From: JBEVJC01 sp040510375
GTDB taxonomy: Bacteria > Bacteroidota > Bacteroidia > Chitinophagales > Chitinophagaceae
Assembly (NCBI GenBank): GCA_040510375.1
Contig: JBEVJC010000018.1
Coordinates: 3,431-67,430 of the forward strand
Direction of reading: 5' to 3'
DNA length: 64,000 nucleotides
The notes beneath the pieces were generated by a model. It made no database searches, was not told where the DNA came from, and saw nothing but the letters and a program-made list of their open reading frames with translations. Of the stretch, positions 33,353 to 42,216 are shown in pieces. Numbering within the stretch: the stretch's first letter is position 1; each line of letters begins with the position of its first letter. The position numbers and the translations under genes are program-made.

Positions 33353-34837
33353 ATGGATACACGCAAGGCCGGACTGCTCTCCCTTTTCCTCTTTACCATA
33401 GTTGCCATTATCCATTTTCTTCATCTCCAGGGTTGGGTTTTACTCGATGCCAATGTATTGATGGCCTCCCGTTGGATCCTGATCGCCAGCCTCATTTTTT
33501 TTGCGATACTGAAACGTTCACTGACTACCTGGATCCTGGTGTCAATGGCCGTTGGGATTGAGATCGGACTCGACTTCCGCGAGTTTTCCCAGAGCCTTTC
33601 CTTTTTAAGCAAGATCTTCCTGCGACTGGTCAAGACCATTGTCGCTCCATTATTATTTGCCACACTGGTAGTGGGTATTGCCGGGCATTCCAATCTTAAA
33701 CAGGTTGGACGGATGGGCTGGAAATCACTGGTGTATTTTGAAATAGTAACCACCCTCGCCCTGTTCATCGGACTGCTGTTTATCAACCTGACAAAGGCAG
33801 GCGAAGGTATTAATGTACCTCCGCAGCTGTCGGAGTTGCCGAAATCAACAGAACGGGTAATGCAATCCAAAATGATTGCAGTGATGGACAGCGCAGGGGT
33901 AAATGTACCACCAGGCCTGCTTCAACGGCTACCGGATGCACCTGGCAAAACCTGGCAGGATCATATAATCGAAATTTTCCCGGAGAACATTATTAAAAGT
34001 ATTTACGAAGGCAACGTACTCCCGATCGTTCTTTTCAGTGTTTTATTCGGTATTGCACTGGCATTACTTTCGGAAACCAGACGTCGGCCCATGCTGGAGT
34101 TTACCGAAAGCCTGGCCGAAACGATGTTCAAGTTCACCAATATCATCATGTATTTTGCGCCGTTCGGTGTGGGTGCCGCTATCGCCGTAACAGTCGGACA
34201 TCTGGGCATCGACGTACTAAAAAACCTGTTCCTGCTTCTCATTACCCTCTATATTGCCCTGATCGCGTTCCTCCTGTTTGTTTTATTACCGATTGCGTTG
34301 TTTGTGGCGAAGATCCCGGTAAAAAAATTCATCCAGGCTATCCGCGAACCGGTATCGATCGCATTTGCCACTACCAGTTCCGATTCAGCCCTCCCAAAAA
34401 CACTGGAAAATATGGAGCGGTTCGGAGTTCCGCGTAAAGTGGTTTCCTTTGTAATACCTACCGGATATACATTTAATCTGGACGGAACGACTTTATATCT
34501 TTCACTGGCCTCTATCTTTGTCGCCCAGGCAGCAGGAATGGATCTGTCATTCGGGGAACAGGTTATCATCGGCCTGTCTCTCATGCTTACCAGCAAAGGT
34601 GTGGCGGCCGTGCCGCGTGCTTCACTGGTGATCCTGATCGCAACGGCCAGCACATTCAAACTTCCAATCTGGCCAATCATGGCCATTTATGGAATTGATG
34701 AGTTGATGGATATGGCCCGTACTTCGGTAAACGTAATTGGTAATGCACTTGCCAGTTGCGTAATCGCGCGCTGGGAAGGCGAGTTCGACGACCAGAAAGC
34801 ACTGGCATTCTCCGAGAGAGGGGCCGATGCTATTTAA
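33353..34837 (+). CDS. Dicarboxylate/amino acid:cation symporter (DAACS)
   Basis: A 494-residue membrane transporter of the GltP/DctA type. It has the substrate-site Ser-rich loop FATTSSDSALPKTLENME, the NLDGTTLY motif in helix 7, the second hairpin LTSKGVAAVPRASLVIL, and helix 8 with DELMDMARTSVNVIGNALAS. It would bring in glutamate, aspartate or C4-dicarboxylates with sodium or protons. The start at 33353 follows a perfect promoter; an in-frame TTG at 33299 overlaps the -33 box and is rejected. Confidence 0.92.
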   Translation: MDTRKAGLLSLFLFTIVAIIHFLHLQGWVLLDANVLMASRWILIASLIFFAILKRSLTTWILVSMAVGIEIGLDFREFSQSLSFLSKIFLRLVKTIVAPLLFATLVVGIAGHSNLKQVGRMGWKSLVYFEIVTTLALFIGLLFINLTKAGEGINVPPQLSELPKSTERVMQSKMIAVMDSAGVNVPPGLLQRLPDAPGKTWQDHIIEIFPENIIKSIYEGNVLPIVLFSVLFGIALALLSETRRRPMLEFTESLAETMFKFTNIIMYFAPFGVGAAIAVTVGHLGIDVLKNLFLLLITLYIALIAFLLFVLLPIALFVAKIPVKKFIQAIREPVSIAFATTSSDSALPKTLENMERFGVPRKVVSFVIPTGYTFNLDGTTLYLSLASIFVAQAAGMDLSFGEQVIIGLSLMLTSKGVAAVPRASLVILIATASTFKLPIWPIMAIYGIDELMDMARTSVNVIGNALASCVIARWEGEFDDQKALAFSERGADAI

Positions 34838-34866
34838 AATTTAAATCATTCTCTCAGAATACCAAC

Positions 34867-35598
34867 ATGGAAAGTCTATTACATATTTATTTACTGGAAG
34901 GCACAGGTTTCGTTGAACGTTTCATCACCTGGATTATCGAAAACGGCGGATTATATTTCCTCTTATTTGTGGTGTTTGCAGAAACAGGACTCTTCGTGGG
35001 CTTCTTCCTGCCCGGCGATTCCCTCCTTTTTGCTGCGGGAATATTTATGAATGCTCTGGTGGCTGAACTGGCCGGACTTCCTGCCGACATGTCGCATGGC
35101 TTCGGTTTTTATCATGTGCTGATCATCCTGATGGTCATCCTTGCATCGGTAATCGGGAATATGGTGGGATACTGGTTCGGTAAAAAAGCAGGACCGCTGC
35201 TGTTCGAACGCAGGGATACCTGGATCTTCAAAAAGAAACACCTGATCCGTGCGCGTGACTTCTATGATCAGTATGGAAAGGCTACCGTTTTTATGGCGAA
35301 ATTCCTGCCGATCATCCGCACATTCGCACCCATTGTTGCCGGGATCGTCCGCATGCCCCGGCCACAATTCATTTTTTATAATATTATTGGCAGTATTGCC
35401 TGGGTATCATCAATGATGCTTGGCGGTTTTTTCCTGCAGACCTGGGTTGAACGTAAATTCGGATTCAGCCTGAAGGATCATATCGAAGCCATCACCATTA
35501 TTATCATTGTGATCACCACCTTACCCGTACTTTATAAATTATTCTTTGCAAAAAAGCCGGTGGTACCACCACCTTCCGATACTGATATCAAACTTTAA
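34867..35598 (+). CDS. DedA-family membrane protein
   Basis: A 243-residue membrane protein. It shows the DedA features FVGFFLPGDSLLFAAGIF and FLPIIRTFAPIVAGIVRM with the conserved Arg, plus a GFFLQ segment near the end. DedA proteins are now linked to lipid flipping (undecaprenyl phosphate or phosphatidylethanolamine) and proton-motive-force upkeep. The ATG at 34867 starts 29 bases after the symporter gene, and the MFS gene follows 3 bases after the stop, so the three may form one operon. Confidence 0.9.
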   Translation: MESLLHIYLLEGTGFVERFITWIIENGGLYFLLFVVFAETGLFVGFFLPGDSLLFAAGIFMNALVAELAGLPADMSHGFGFYHVLIILMVILASVIGNMVGYWFGKKAGPLLFERRDTWIFKKKHLIRARDFYDQYGKATVFMAKFLPIIRTFAPIVAGIVRMPRPQFIFYNIIGSIAWVSSMMLGGFFLQTWVERKFGFSLKDHIEAITIIIIVITTLPVLYKLFFAKKPVVPPPSDTDIKL

Positions 35599-35601
35599 GC
35601 G

Positions 35602-36849
35602 ATGAAGCCCGCCAAATCCAATTCCGTGTTCCAGCTGGCAGTAGTGGTTGCTGCCCTGGGTTATTTCGTGGATATCTACGACCTGCTCCTGTTCACCATT
35701 GTAAGGGAACCCAGCCTGCGCGACCTTGGAGTGGATATGAAGGATTCGGTGAGCGTTCTGGCTGCCAGCGCCAGGATCATCAACTGGCAGATGATCGGAC
35801 TACTTATTGGCGGCGTGTTCTGGGGAATCATCGGTGATAAAAGGGGACGCCTTTCGGTGCTCTTCGGATCAATCATACTTTATTCAATAGCCAATTTTGC
35901 CACGGCATTTGTACAGAACACCGAACAATATGCCTATGCAAGATTTGTAGCAGGTCTCGGACTTGCCGGCGAATTGGGTGCGGGTATTACCCTGGTCAGT
36001 GAACTGCTGCCAAAAACCAGACGCGGTATCGGGACCTCACTGGTTGCCGGCATCGGTTTATTCGGAGCTGTGTTTGCTTACTTCACTTTCCAGTATACTG
36101 ATAAGGACTGGCGCCTTTGTTATAAAATCGGCGGCTTCCTTGGAATAGCTTTGTTGTTTTTGAGGGTTAGTGTTGCAGAAAGCGGAATGTTCAGGGAAAC
36201 AAAAGAAAAAAATATTTCACGTGGTAATATCCTGATGTTCCTTACAAACCGGTATCGCCTTCGCAAATACCTGCTGGCAATACTTATCGGTTTACCCACC
36301 TGGTTCGTCGTGGGTATACTGGTGAACTACAGTAACCGGTTTGCACAGGCTTTTTATGGAGATAACCATATCGATTCCGGCCGCGCCATAATGTATGCAT
36401 ACGCAGCGATTGCTGTTGGCGATATTGCAATCGGACTGGTGAGTCAGTATTTCCAGAGCCGGAAGAAAGCACTTTATCTTTTTTATTTTTTCACAATTCT
36501 TTCAGGGATTCTGTTCTTCAGCGGTTTTGTAATCAACGATACGCGCATGTATATAACCTGTGCTGCCCTTGGTTTCAGCACCGGCTTCTGGGCAATTTTT
36601 GTTACCATGGGTGCTGAACAATTCGGTACCAACCTTCGTGCAACTGCAGCCACAACAATCCCGAATATGGTGCGGGGAGCCCTGCCTCTTACCAATATGT
36701 TATTCCTGGACCTGTTCCAGAAAAACTGGGGATGGACCATCATCCAGAGTGGTATCACTACCGGGGTGATCGTAATGCTGATTGCACTGCTGGCCGCCTG
36801 GCGAACGGAGGAAACATTCCATAAAGACCTCAATTATTCCGAGGTGTAA
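35602..36849 (+). CDS. MFS transporter
   Basis: A 415-residue, 12-helix major facilitator. The loop 2-3 motif appears as GVFWGIIGDKRGRLSVLFGS and the helix 4-5 region as YARFVAGLGLAGELGAGITLVSELLPKTRRG, typical of sugar- or metabolite:proton symporters. The middle loop is about 35 residues. The substrate is unknown. It starts 3 bases after the DedA gene. Confidence 0.88.
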   Translation: MKPAKSNSVFQLAVVVAALGYFVDIYDLLLFTIVREPSLRDLGVDMKDSVSVLAASARIINWQMIGLLIGGVFWGIIGDKRGRLSVLFGSIILYSIANFATAFVQNTEQYAYARFVAGLGLAGELGAGITLVSELLPKTRRGIGTSLVAGIGLFGAVFAYFTFQYTDKDWRLCYKIGGFLGIALLFLRVSVAESGMFRETKEKNISRGNILMFLTNRYRLRKYLLAILIGLPTWFVVGILVNYSNRFAQAFYGDNHIDSGRAIMYAYAAIAVGDIAIGLVSQYFQSRKKALYLFYFFTILSGILFFSGFVINDTRMYITCAALGFSTGFWAIFVTMGAEQFGTNLRATAATTIPNMVRGALPLTNMLFLDLFQKNWGWTIIQSGITTGVIVMLIALLAAWRTEETFHKDLNYSEV

Positions 36850-36864
36850 TTTCCTGCATTGCCG

Positions 36865-36872
36865 TAGTTTTG
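36865..36872 (+). promoter_or_regulatory. -7 box four bases from DUF4254 gene ATG
   Basis: TAGTTTTG-CCGC-ATG; the same N4-ATG form as at 23823, 25468 and 41558. Confidence 0.65.
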
Positions 36873-36876
36873 CCGC

Positions 36877-37482
36877 ATGCAAATCGAAAACGCAATCCAT
36901 ATTTTCCAGCAATCAATCAATGATTACCACGAAACTGATTCTGTTGATTCGGAAGACCGTAACAATTACCCCGCCGGTTCACTGGAACATTTACTTTATA
37001 TAAAAAACTGGATTGATACGGTTCAATGGCACCTGGAAGATATCATCCGTAATCCATCTATCGATCCCGTGGAAGCGCTTGCTGTCAAACGCAGGATTGA
37101 TACTTCCAACCAGCGCAGAACAGACCTCGTAGAATATATCGATAGCTGGTTCCTTGAAAAATTCAGGGACGTACAGGTATTGCCCGATGCGGCTTACAAC
37201 ACGGAAAGTCCGGCCTGGGCAATCGACCGTTTATCCATCCTTGAACTGAAGATTTATCATATGCAGATCGAATCCATGCGTACTGATGCTACTCCCGAAC
37301 ATCGTAAGGCATGTGAATTAAAACTGGATGTATTGCTGGTACAACGTTCGGATCTTTCCCATGCTATCCAGCAATTGCTCGATGATATAGCAGCGGGTAA
37401 AAAATTCATGAAGGTGTACAAACAGATGAAAATGTATAACGATGAATCCCTCAATCCGGTATTATACCAGAAAAATCAGTAA
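36877..37482 (+). CDS. DUF4254 protein
   Basis: A 201-residue soluble helical protein. The pattern NNYPAGSLEHLLYIKNWIDTVQWHLEDIIRNP and RIDTSNQRRTDLVEYID fits the DUF4254 family, which is found in Bacteroidota next to glycosyltransferases. Its function is unknown. It is followed 29 bases later by a GT9 glycosyltransferase on the same strand; that gene has no convincing separate leader, so the two may be co-expressed. A role in lipopolysaccharide or glycan assembly is inference from context. Confidence 0.75.
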   Translation: MQIENAIHIFQQSINDYHETDSVDSEDRNNYPAGSLEHLLYIKNWIDTVQWHLEDIIRNPSIDPVEALAVKRRIDTSNQRRTDLVEYIDSWFLEKFRDVQVLPDAAYNTESPAWAIDRLSILELKIYHMQIESMRTDATPEHRKACELKLDVLLVQRSDLSHAIQQLLDDIAAGKKFMKVYKQMKMYNDESLNPVLYQKNQ

Positions 37483-37511
37483 CCGGCATACCTGCCCAAT
37501 AAAAAATAACT

Positions 37512-38543
37512 TTGGCAATTCCCCGTCATATTCTAGTATTCCGGTTCTCCGCATTGGGCGATGTGGCTATGACCGTACCGGTAATACGCCTGCTTCTTGA
37601 TCAAAATCCCGGGCTCAGTGTGACCTTTGTATCCGATCCCTTTATGGCACCACTGTTTGAAGGAATTGATCGCCTGCAATTTATTGGTGCAGATACCCGA
37701 AAGGAGTATAAAGGACTCCCGGGATTATTCCGTTTTAGCCGCGAACTAAACCATACTGTTTCATTTGATGCCATTGCTGATCTCCACAATGTATTAAGGA
37801 CAAAAATCATCCGCGCGTTCCTGCCTGGCAGGAAACATGCGTCGATTGATAAAGGCCGCGCAGAAAAAAGGGAACTCACCCGGCCTGCCAATAAAAAATT
37901 GCGGCAGCTGAAAACCGGATTCCAGCGTTATGCCGATGTGTTTGAATTACTGGGATTACCGGTTGACCTTAAAAACGGCCAAGGGGTTATTAAGCCAGAA
38001 CCCTTACCAGGATTGGTTCCTGGCTTACAAGGTAAAAAACTGGTTGGCATTGCTCCTTTCGCCAGGCATCTTCCAAAAATGTACCCGCTGGAAAAAATGA
38101 AGGAGGTAGCCAGGCAATTGTCAGAAAGAAATGATATTGGAATAATACTTTTTGGAAGCCCGAACGAAGCATCGGTGCTTGATACATGGCAATCACCAGC
38201 TATTTATTCAGTTGCCGGGAAAATCAGTTTCAGCCAGGAACTCAACCTTATCAGCCAGCTTGATGTAATGATCAGTATGGATTCAGCCAATATGCACCTG
38301 GCATCCATGTATGGAGTGCCGGTAATTTCTATCTGGGGAGGCACACATCCCTTCCTTGGATTTTATGGTTGGGGTCAGTCGCCCGATAACGCAATCCAGG
38401 CTGATCTTCCCTGCCGTCCATCTTCCGTTTTCGGAAACAAACCATGCCCTGTGCATGGCGAACAGGGATGTATGAAAGGAATTACCCCTGCCATTATTAT
38501 AGAGAAGTTGTTATCTGTTGAAGGATTGGCATCACATGATTAA
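37512..38543 (+). CDS. Glycosyltransferase family 9 (heptosyltransferase-like)
   Basis: A 343-residue enzyme with the N-terminal Rossmann start ILVFRFSALGDVAMTVPVI, the second-domain motif VGIAPFARHLPKMYP, and the donor-binding ISMDSANMHLASMYGVPVISIWGGTHP. It probably adds a sugar to a lipopolysaccharide core. The start is unclear: the TTG at 37512 sits inside a perfect -7 box TAACTTTG (37507-37514), and no ATG or GTG lies before the conserved ILVF segment. Either translation begins at TTG on a transcript from further upstream, or at the ATT at 37518. Confidence 0.85.
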   Translation: MAIPRHILVFRFSALGDVAMTVPVIRLLLDQNPGLSVTFVSDPFMAPLFEGIDRLQFIGADTRKEYKGLPGLFRFSRELNHTVSFDAIADLHNVLRTKIIRAFLPGRKHASIDKGRAEKRELTRPANKKLRQLKTGFQRYADVFELLGLPVDLKNGQGVIKPEPLPGLVPGLQGKKLVGIAPFARHLPKMYPLEKMKEVARQLSERNDIGIILFGSPNEASVLDTWQSPAIYSVAGKISFSQELNLISQLDVMISMDSANMHLASMYGVPVISIWGGTHPFLGFYGWGQSPDNAIQADLPCRPSSVFGNKPCPVHGEQGCMKGITPAIIIEKLLSVEGLASHD

Positions 38544-38625
38544 TGACCGCCTTGGCATTATAACACAGTCATATTAACCAGGATTCTTTACTGATAGGTG
38601 AAAACTTCAAAAGCCATTCATTGAT

Positions 38626-38871
38626 TTAGAAAAAAGCCGCGACTGCTTTCTGCCACCAGGCCTTCTCATCTCTTGGATAAAAAAGTGTGTATGCGGTACT
38701 CTCCCGGATCTCGTTGAGAATGTCGGCACCAAGCTGGTCCTTTTCTTCCTGGCTTAATTGCGGCTCATCACTGGTTACTGATAACCAGGTCTGGATCTGG
38801 CGGGTTTCTGCGGGTTTCGATTCACCATTCAGGTATCGTTCGAATTTTTTGTGTAAAATTTCCGATTTCAT
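38626..38871 (-). CDS. FecR-like anti-sigma stub
   Basis: An 81-residue protein that matches only the cytosolic N-terminal part of FecR anti-sigma factors (FERYLNGESKPAETRQIQTWLS). It stops at WWQKAVAAFF, where full-length proteins enter the membrane helix; the membrane and periplasmic FecR domains are missing. The following bases in frame do not resume a FecR sequence. It lies 29 bases after the sigma-like gene, the usual sigma/anti-sigma order. It may be a relic or a soluble sigma-binding protein. Confidence 0.6.
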   Translation of the reverse strand: MKSEILHKKFERYLNGESKPAETRQIQTWLSVTSDEPQLSQEEKDQLGADILNEIRESTAYTLFYPRDEKAWWQKAVAAFF

Positions 38872-38900
38872 AACTTTTATTTTATAGGGTGGGGATTATA

Positions 38901-39392
38901 TCAGGAGTGGTTCTTAATCGAAACGAGTTCGGTCAGCCACTTCACACTAAACGGATTATATCTCGGGTGGACATCATCCACCTGCGCTCTTTTATGGGTA
39001 TATGTAATTTCGTCGTCCTGCCGTTGCTCTACCGGTTTACGTGCGGGCTCCAGTGCAGCAAGTGAAAAACTGTTCAGCAACGATTCTTCAATCAGTTCCT
39101 TATCGGCCTTATTATTTAAACGCTCGTTGACGCATTCAACAACAGCCATTCTCACATGGGAATAGAGGTGCCGGGAGATCGAGAAGTCAACGGGATTATT
39201 ATGACGGTTTTCCCAAAGATCAATAAAAATATTACGGACGATCTTGCGCGCATCGTCGGAACTGTGCAATTTTTTTAATGAATAGGAATAGAGATTGTAC
39301 CAGTAACGGCGGTACAATTCTTCAAATGCCGTTGTGTCGTTCAGCGTAAGTTTGTCGATCAGTTCCTGATCTGTTGAATAATTCCTGCTCAT
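38901..39392 (-). CDS. Sigma-70 region 2 protein without region 4
   Basis: A 163-residue protein. Residues 1-100 correspond to ECF sigma region 2 (DTTAFEELYRRYWYNLYSYSLKKLHSSDDARKIVRNIFIDLW over its helices). The C-terminal 60 residues lack the region 4 helix-turn-helix that reads the -35 box and end HPRYNPFSVKWLTELV instead. Without region 4 it should not work as a normal ECF factor. It is paired with a truncated FecR-like gene, so both halves of this unit are shortened. Reading errors cannot be excluded, but two separate truncations argue against that. Confidence 0.65.
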   Translation of the reverse strand: MSRNYSTDQELIDKLTLNDTTAFEELYRRYWYNLYSYSLKKLHSSDDARKIVRNIFIDLWENRHNNPVDFSISRHLYSHVRMAVVECVNERLNNKADKELIEESLLNSFSLAALEPARKPVEQRQDDEITYTHKRAQVDDVHPRYNPFSVKWLTELVSIKNHS

Positions 39393-39623
39393 GTTCGGTA
39401 AACCGATTTAGATTAACAATAGCAGGATACTGGAATTGTTTTAGTCGCAGGAATTGGGAGATAAAGCAGGTGCTAAACTAGCTACCGGTATTCTGGTTTG
39501 CAAACTTTTGGCCAGAAATCTTTACCCGTTGTTATCAACATACGGTTTGCAGATGGTTAAACCACTGCAACTAAGAGACATAGAAGTCCTTTAAATTTTT
39601 TTTTAATCCGATGAAAATTTTTG

Positions 39624-41558
39624 TCAGTTGGCATCCAGATCACTCAATTCGAGCCAGCGCAGTTCCTTTTTATCGAGCTGGTTGTTGATCTCGCCGATAC
39701 GTGTAGACAATTTTTCCAGTTCCCCGAAATCGGTCCCGCCTTTATTAAGTTGTTCATTCACCAGCAATTTTTCCTGGTTGAGATCGGCGATTTCTTTTTC
39801 AAGTTGCTCGAACTCGCGTTTTTCCTTAAAGGAAAGGCGTTTTTTTTCCAGAACCGCGCTACCATTGGTTCCGGGAACTGCAGTAGCGACGGCTGCCAGC
39901 TCTTCCGGTTTTTCCGTCAGTAGTGAGCGGATATCTGTCATAGGCACCTGGTCCTTTACTGCCTGCCTGTACTGGCTGTAGTTACCGGGGTAGTCACGCA
40001 CATTACCTTCACCTTCGAAAACAAACAGGTGGTCCACCAGCCTGTCCATAAAATAACGGTCGTGCGAAACAATCAGCAGGCAACCGGGAAACTCGCTCAG
40101 GAAACTTTCGAGGATACTCAGGGTAGGCAGGTCAAGATCGTTTGTTGGCTCATCAAGTACCAGGAAGTTGGGATTGCGGAACAGCACCGAAAGCAGGTGG
40201 AGCCTGCGTTTTTCGCCACCACTCAGTTTACTGATATAGGTGTATTGTTTATCCGGATCAAACAGGAATAACTGCAGGAACTGCGCGGCACTCATGGTAG
40301 AGCCGTCGGCAAGGGGAAAATGTTCGGCAATATCTTTTACGTATTCAATCACCCGTTTGTCTTCCTTGATTATCAGTCCGGCCTGTGAATAGTTTCCGAA
40401 CACCACGGTATCACCGATATTGATCTTGCCACTATCTGGTTGTTCCAGTTGCATGATCATATTGATAAAGGTCGATTTACCAGCACCATTTTTTCCCACA
40501 ACACCAATACGTTCACCTTTTGAAAAGGTGTAATCAAAACCTTTGAGGATGATTTTTTCGCCGAAACTTTTATAAACTTTTTTCATCTCTACGATCTTGC
40601 CACCCAGGCGGTTCATCTTCATCTGCAATTCCAGTTGTTGTTCTTCAACCTGGAGTTTTGCTTTTTTCTGCACTTCGTAAAAATTATCCTGGCGGCTTTT
40701 GGATTTTGTTGTTCTTGCCTTTGGTTGCTTGCGCATCCATTCCAGTTCCTTACGGTATGTGTTGCGTGCCTTGTCAATACTTGATGCTGCATTCTCCAGC
40801 CTGATTGCTTTTTTCTCCAGGTAGTTTGCATAGTCACCCTTGTGCACATACAGGGCTGCCAGTTCACCTGCCGGACCCGGAGAAATTTCCCAGATCTCGT
40901 CGCATACGGTGTCAAGGAAGTACCGGTCGTGCGTTACAAGTAACAGGGTGATTCGTTCTTTATCAAGATAATGTTCCAGCCATTCTACCATTTCCACATC
41001 AAGGTGGTTGGTTGGTTCATCCATGATCAGTAATACGTGCTTTTGTTCAAAGCCGATATCGATCAGTGTTTTTGCCAGGGCAATGCGTTTACGCTGGCCG
41101 CCACTAAGGGTGCTTACGGGTTGATGGAGCGAATGGATCTTGAGTTTTTCCAGGATCTGTTTCACCTTGGTGTCAAAGTCCCAGGCATTCATCTCATCCA
41201 TCATAACGATGGCATCGGTGAGTTTATCGATATCACCATCTTCGCTGATCTGCTCATAGGCCTTGATTGCGTTGATGATGGGGTGATCGTGGAAAAAGAT
41301 ATTATCCAGTACTGATTTGTTTTCGGTAAAGGTGGGTTCCTGTTCAAACAGGATTACATCCACTCCCTTATTAATCCAGACCTTACCTGAGTCTGCAACT
41401 TCTTTCCCCGCAAGGATTTTTAACAGGGTGGATTTGCCCGATCCGTTCCGGGCAACCAGTGCGATTTTGTCGCCTTCTTCGATATTAAAGGAAATATTGT
41501 CAAAAAGCGGCTTGATACCATAACTTTTTGTGAGATTTTCAACTGAAACATAATGCAT
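39624..41558 (-). CDS. ABC-F family ATPase (Uup-like)
   Basis: A 644-residue soluble protein with two ATPase domains. Walker A motifs are ARNGSGKST (about residue 37) and GKNGAGKST (about 330); signatures are LSGGQRKRIALAK and LSGGEKRRLHLL; Walker B motifs are LLIMDEPTNHLD and FLVLDEPTNDLD. A charged linker and a C-terminal coiled coil (EFEQLEKEIADLNQEKLLVNEQL region) place it near Uup. ABC-F proteins act on ribosomes. The start at 41558 is set by a -7 box four bases upstream; an upstream in-frame ATG at 41657 precedes that promoter. Confidence 0.92.
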   Translation of the reverse strand: MHYVSVENLTKSYGIKPLFDNISFNIEEGDKIALVARNGSGKSTLLKILAGKEVADSGKVWINKGVDVILFEQEPTFTENKSVLDNIFFHDHPIINAIKAYEQISEDGDIDKLTDAIVMMDEMNAWDFDTKVKQILEKLKIHSLHQPVSTLSGGQRKRIALAKTLIDIGFEQKHVLLIMDEPTNHLDVEMVEWLEHYLDKERITLLLVTHDRYFLDTVCDEIWEISPGPAGELAALYVHKGDYANYLEKKAIRLENAASSIDKARNTYRKELEWMRKQPKARTTKSKSRQDNFYEVQKKAKLQVEEQQLELQMKMNRLGGKIVEMKKVYKSFGEKIILKGFDYTFSKGERIGVVGKNGAGKSTFINMIMQLEQPDSGKINIGDTVVFGNYSQAGLIIKEDKRVIEYVKDIAEHFPLADGSTMSAAQFLQLFLFDPDKQYTYISKLSGGEKRRLHLLSVLFRNPNFLVLDEPTNDLDLPTLSILESFLSEFPGCLLIVSHDRYFMDRLVDHLFVFEGEGNVRDYPGNYSQYRQAVKDQVPMTDIRSLLTEKPEELAAVATAVPGTNGSAVLEKKRLSFKEKREFEQLEKEIADLNQEKLLVNEQLNKGGTDFGELEKLSTRIGEINNQLDKKELRWLELSDLDAN

Positions 41559-41562
41559 TTCG

Positions 41563-41570
41563 CAAAGATA
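41563..41570 (-). promoter_or_regulatory. -7 box four bases from ABC-F gene ATG
   Basis: TATCTTTG-CGAA-ATG on the minus strand, the N4-ATG form. Confidence 0.65.
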
Positions 41571-41646
41571 AAGTATCGGACATGCTTTTCGGTGCTGTAA
41601 CGCTTTATTGGCATAGTTTTTTGCCCTAATATGGAAATGCAGGGTT

Positions 41647-42210
41647 ATGTCAAACAATATAATCGAGACGCTGCAGGTTAACCTGGGCCTGCCCGCTCTT
41701 CAGAAGGTAGATCCGAATATCCAGGAGGCAAAGGATGTAAATCACAGTACTCCGGCCGGGAAGCTGGCACAAGCCGCCATTCCGACCGTTGTGGCGGGAA
41801 TTTACAAGCTTAGCCGAACGGAAAAAGGCTGTGCGGGTATCAATGCCGCCAATTCTCCTTCCAGTTGGTTGCAGGTTGTTTTTAATGATAAAACGGCAAA
41901 TGTTGTGGAGAAAGTTGCTCATTATTCCAACGTACCAAGGGAACATGCCGAATCCCAGATGGAGAAGATGGCGGAAGAAGCAATCCGGGTTATTGGTCTT
42001 CGTCAATCCGGCACGGGCACAAGTGTGACTGCTATCCGTGATTACATGAGTCAGCAACGGCATAATATTCTTGTATACCTGCCGGCAGCTATGCAGATTG
42101 GTGATCTTTTGAACGACAATTCAATGGATGACCGGACCAATAAAATGGAGGGACCTATTTCCAACCTTATGCATAAAATAGAGAACGCACTCGCACGTGG
42201 AGGGAGTTGA
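41647..42210 (+). CDS. Hypothetical protein, 187 residues
   Basis: I do not recognise this protein with confidence. It is soluble, mostly helical, has no signal peptide, and includes LAQAAIPTVVAGIYKLSRTEKGC and HYSNVPREHAESQMEKMAEEAI. The pattern faintly recalls DUF937 (YidB-like) proteins. It ends 6 bases from the DnaJ-like gene in convergent orientation. A weak -7-like TAGTTTTT lies about 26 bases upstream. Confidence 0.55.
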   Translation: MSNNIIETLQVNLGLPALQKVDPNIQEAKDVNHSTPAGKLAQAAIPTVVAGIYKLSRTEKGCAGINAANSPSSWLQVVFNDKTANVVEKVAHYSNVPREHAESQMEKMAEEAIRVIGLRQSGTGTSVTAIRDYMSQQRHNILVYLPAAMQIGDLLNDNSMDDRTNKMEGPISNLMHKIENALARGGS

Positions 42211-42216
42211 TCCCTT

